Below are positions 63,447 to 64,000 of a stretch of 64,000 nucleotides of DNA, one piece after another; positions within the stretch are counted from its first letter, which is position 1; each line of letters starts with the position of its first letter. A program made the position numbers and the translations under genes. The notes under the pieces were generated by a model. The model was not told the origin of the DNA. It saw nothing but the letters and a program-made list of their open reading frames with translations, and did no database searches. The stretch lies in NCBI GenBank assembly GCA_034521495.1, contig JAXHMK010000009.1, forward strand, positions 248,001-312,000, read 5' to 3'. Source of the DNA: Balneolaceae bacterium (lineage in GTDB: Bacteria; Bacteroidota; Rhodothermia; Balneolales; Balneolaceae).

Positions 63447-64000
63447 ATTTAGTTTTTCTGAATCGTTGTTATTTATTGAACCTATTGTTTCTTCGAAGAT
63501 AAAAAAAACCTACAGGCTATTTAATTAACCCGGATTATGCACCAAGAAATTTGGTTGTGCACAAGGCGAAGAGGAAATGGTGACGGAAGGGTATCTGAGT
63601 ACCCTGAGTAAAGCATTTCAACTTCAACGCAGTGCACGGGCAAATTTCGTAGCCATTTGCCACAACACTCAAAATTGAGCTACCATCATTTCCCGATACA
63701 TGTAATAATATCAGTGCCTTAACTTCTATTTTATACTTTTTCGTGAATAATTCGGGTTAAGCCTTTTTGGTATGATGTTGAGTGTTAAGAACTCCGGGAG
63801 AAAGGACAAGTAACATTTGATGTTTAAAAGGGATTTCATTCTATATCCGGTAATTGTGGATAAAAAAATGTGATGAAGAAAAATGAGAGAAACTACTTTC
63901 TGGTGTTACAACCTTTAAAAAAGTATAGTCACTCAGTCAGCTACAAAAACAGTGGCACCGGGAATGCTGTCAGATTTTCAGCCAGTCTACAGATACGGGA
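63447..64000. other. 554-bp gap at the window end: opuA upstream region and a repeat
   Basis: The first about 95 bp is A/T-rich and should carry the opuA promoter; a TATCTTCG on the minus strand near 63500 is a weak -7 candidate. The long palindrome at 63546-63648 follows. From about 63650 to the end I see no gene or clear signal. Confidence 0.55.
63546..63648. repeat. 103-bp imperfect palindrome
   Basis: Ends are GAAATTTG (63546-63553) and CAAATTTC (63641-63648), then GTGCAC (63557 and 63632) in mirror position. The centre has GGGTA-TCTGAG-TACCC (63589-63604). Between these the arms align with mismatches (GAAG and GAAATG shared). It may form a long hairpin of MITE-like type; no coding. Confidence 0.6.

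Overview
The window looks like chromosomal DNA of a marine or halophilic member of the Bacteroidota/Rhodothermota side of the tree; a Balneolaceae-type genome is my best guess (inference from gene content). The evidence is: a TonB-dependent receptor with an N-terminal carboxypeptidase-like domain, families typical of this group (DUF3078, DUF2851, DUF5916, a LolA-like sorting protein), weak Shine-Dalgarno sites, two promoters fitting the Bacteroidota pattern TTTG-N19/20-TAnnTTTG, several TTG starts, and two osmoprotectant uptake systems. I see no phage, transposase, rRNA or CRISPR. There is one tRNA (Gln, UUG).

Layout. 1-8.4 kb (+): a catabolic, largely Tat-exported locus with an edge-truncated amidohydrolase, a GH109-like Gfo/Idh/MocA protein, two alpha/beta-hydrolase (acetylxylan-esterase-like) proteins, a divergent Nramp-like transporter and a glycosylasparaginase; together they suggest use of glycoprotein-derived material. 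8.5-9.8 kb: a RelE/ParE-type toxin-antitoxin pair overlapping a frameshifted cutC. 9.9-13.5 kb: a lipoprotein Cu/Zn superoxide dismutase and two tandem lipocalin-like/hydrolase paralogues, one with its catalytic Ser changed to Asn. 13.6-19.2 kb: glyS, asd, a LolA-like protein, a DUF5995-like protein and lgt. 19.4-27.5 kb (-): an outer-membrane-barrel protein with a C-terminal membrane helix, an AsmA-like protein, and a lipoprotein plus TonB-receptor pair. 28.1-39.4 kb: gltX, DUF1499, a VOC protein, a frameshifted serine hydrolase, a double glycosyltransferase, then a DUF3078/PLP-decarboxylase pair, a PyrR-like phosphoribosyltransferase and DUF2851. 39.4-44.1 kb (+): tRNA-Gln, prs, rplY, pth, hppA. 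44.6-47.6 kb: an unknown gene, a methyltransferase, pyrF and rnhA. 47.6-51.4 kb (-): porin, BCCT transporter, UspA, an osmolyte-uptake operon. 52.2-58.4 kb: pruA, a DUF5916 barrel protein and a frameshifted DUF885 protein. 58.8-63.4 kb: a small lipoprotein, a PfpI/DJ-1 protein and a complete glycine-betaine ABC transporter (ATPase, permease, binding protein).

Three features stand out. First, four genes (amidohydrolase, cutC, serine hydrolase, DUF885) are each broken by exactly one extra base, which is either a read or assembly artefact or real decay. Second, intergenic space is rich in palindromic repeats of several families; they occupy many convergent gene junctions, and two copies of one 33-bp palindrome differ by a compensatory base-pair change. 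Third, an 11-bp palindrome TCATC(C/G)GATGA occurs on both sides of glyS, once inside its putative promoter.

No complete, self-contained new system (defence, secretion, mobile island) is evident. The best candidates for undescribed biology are the barrel-plus-transmembrane-helix protein at 19.4-21.4 kb, the Tat-exported catabolic locus with a metal-site-less Nramp homologue, and the palindromic repeats.
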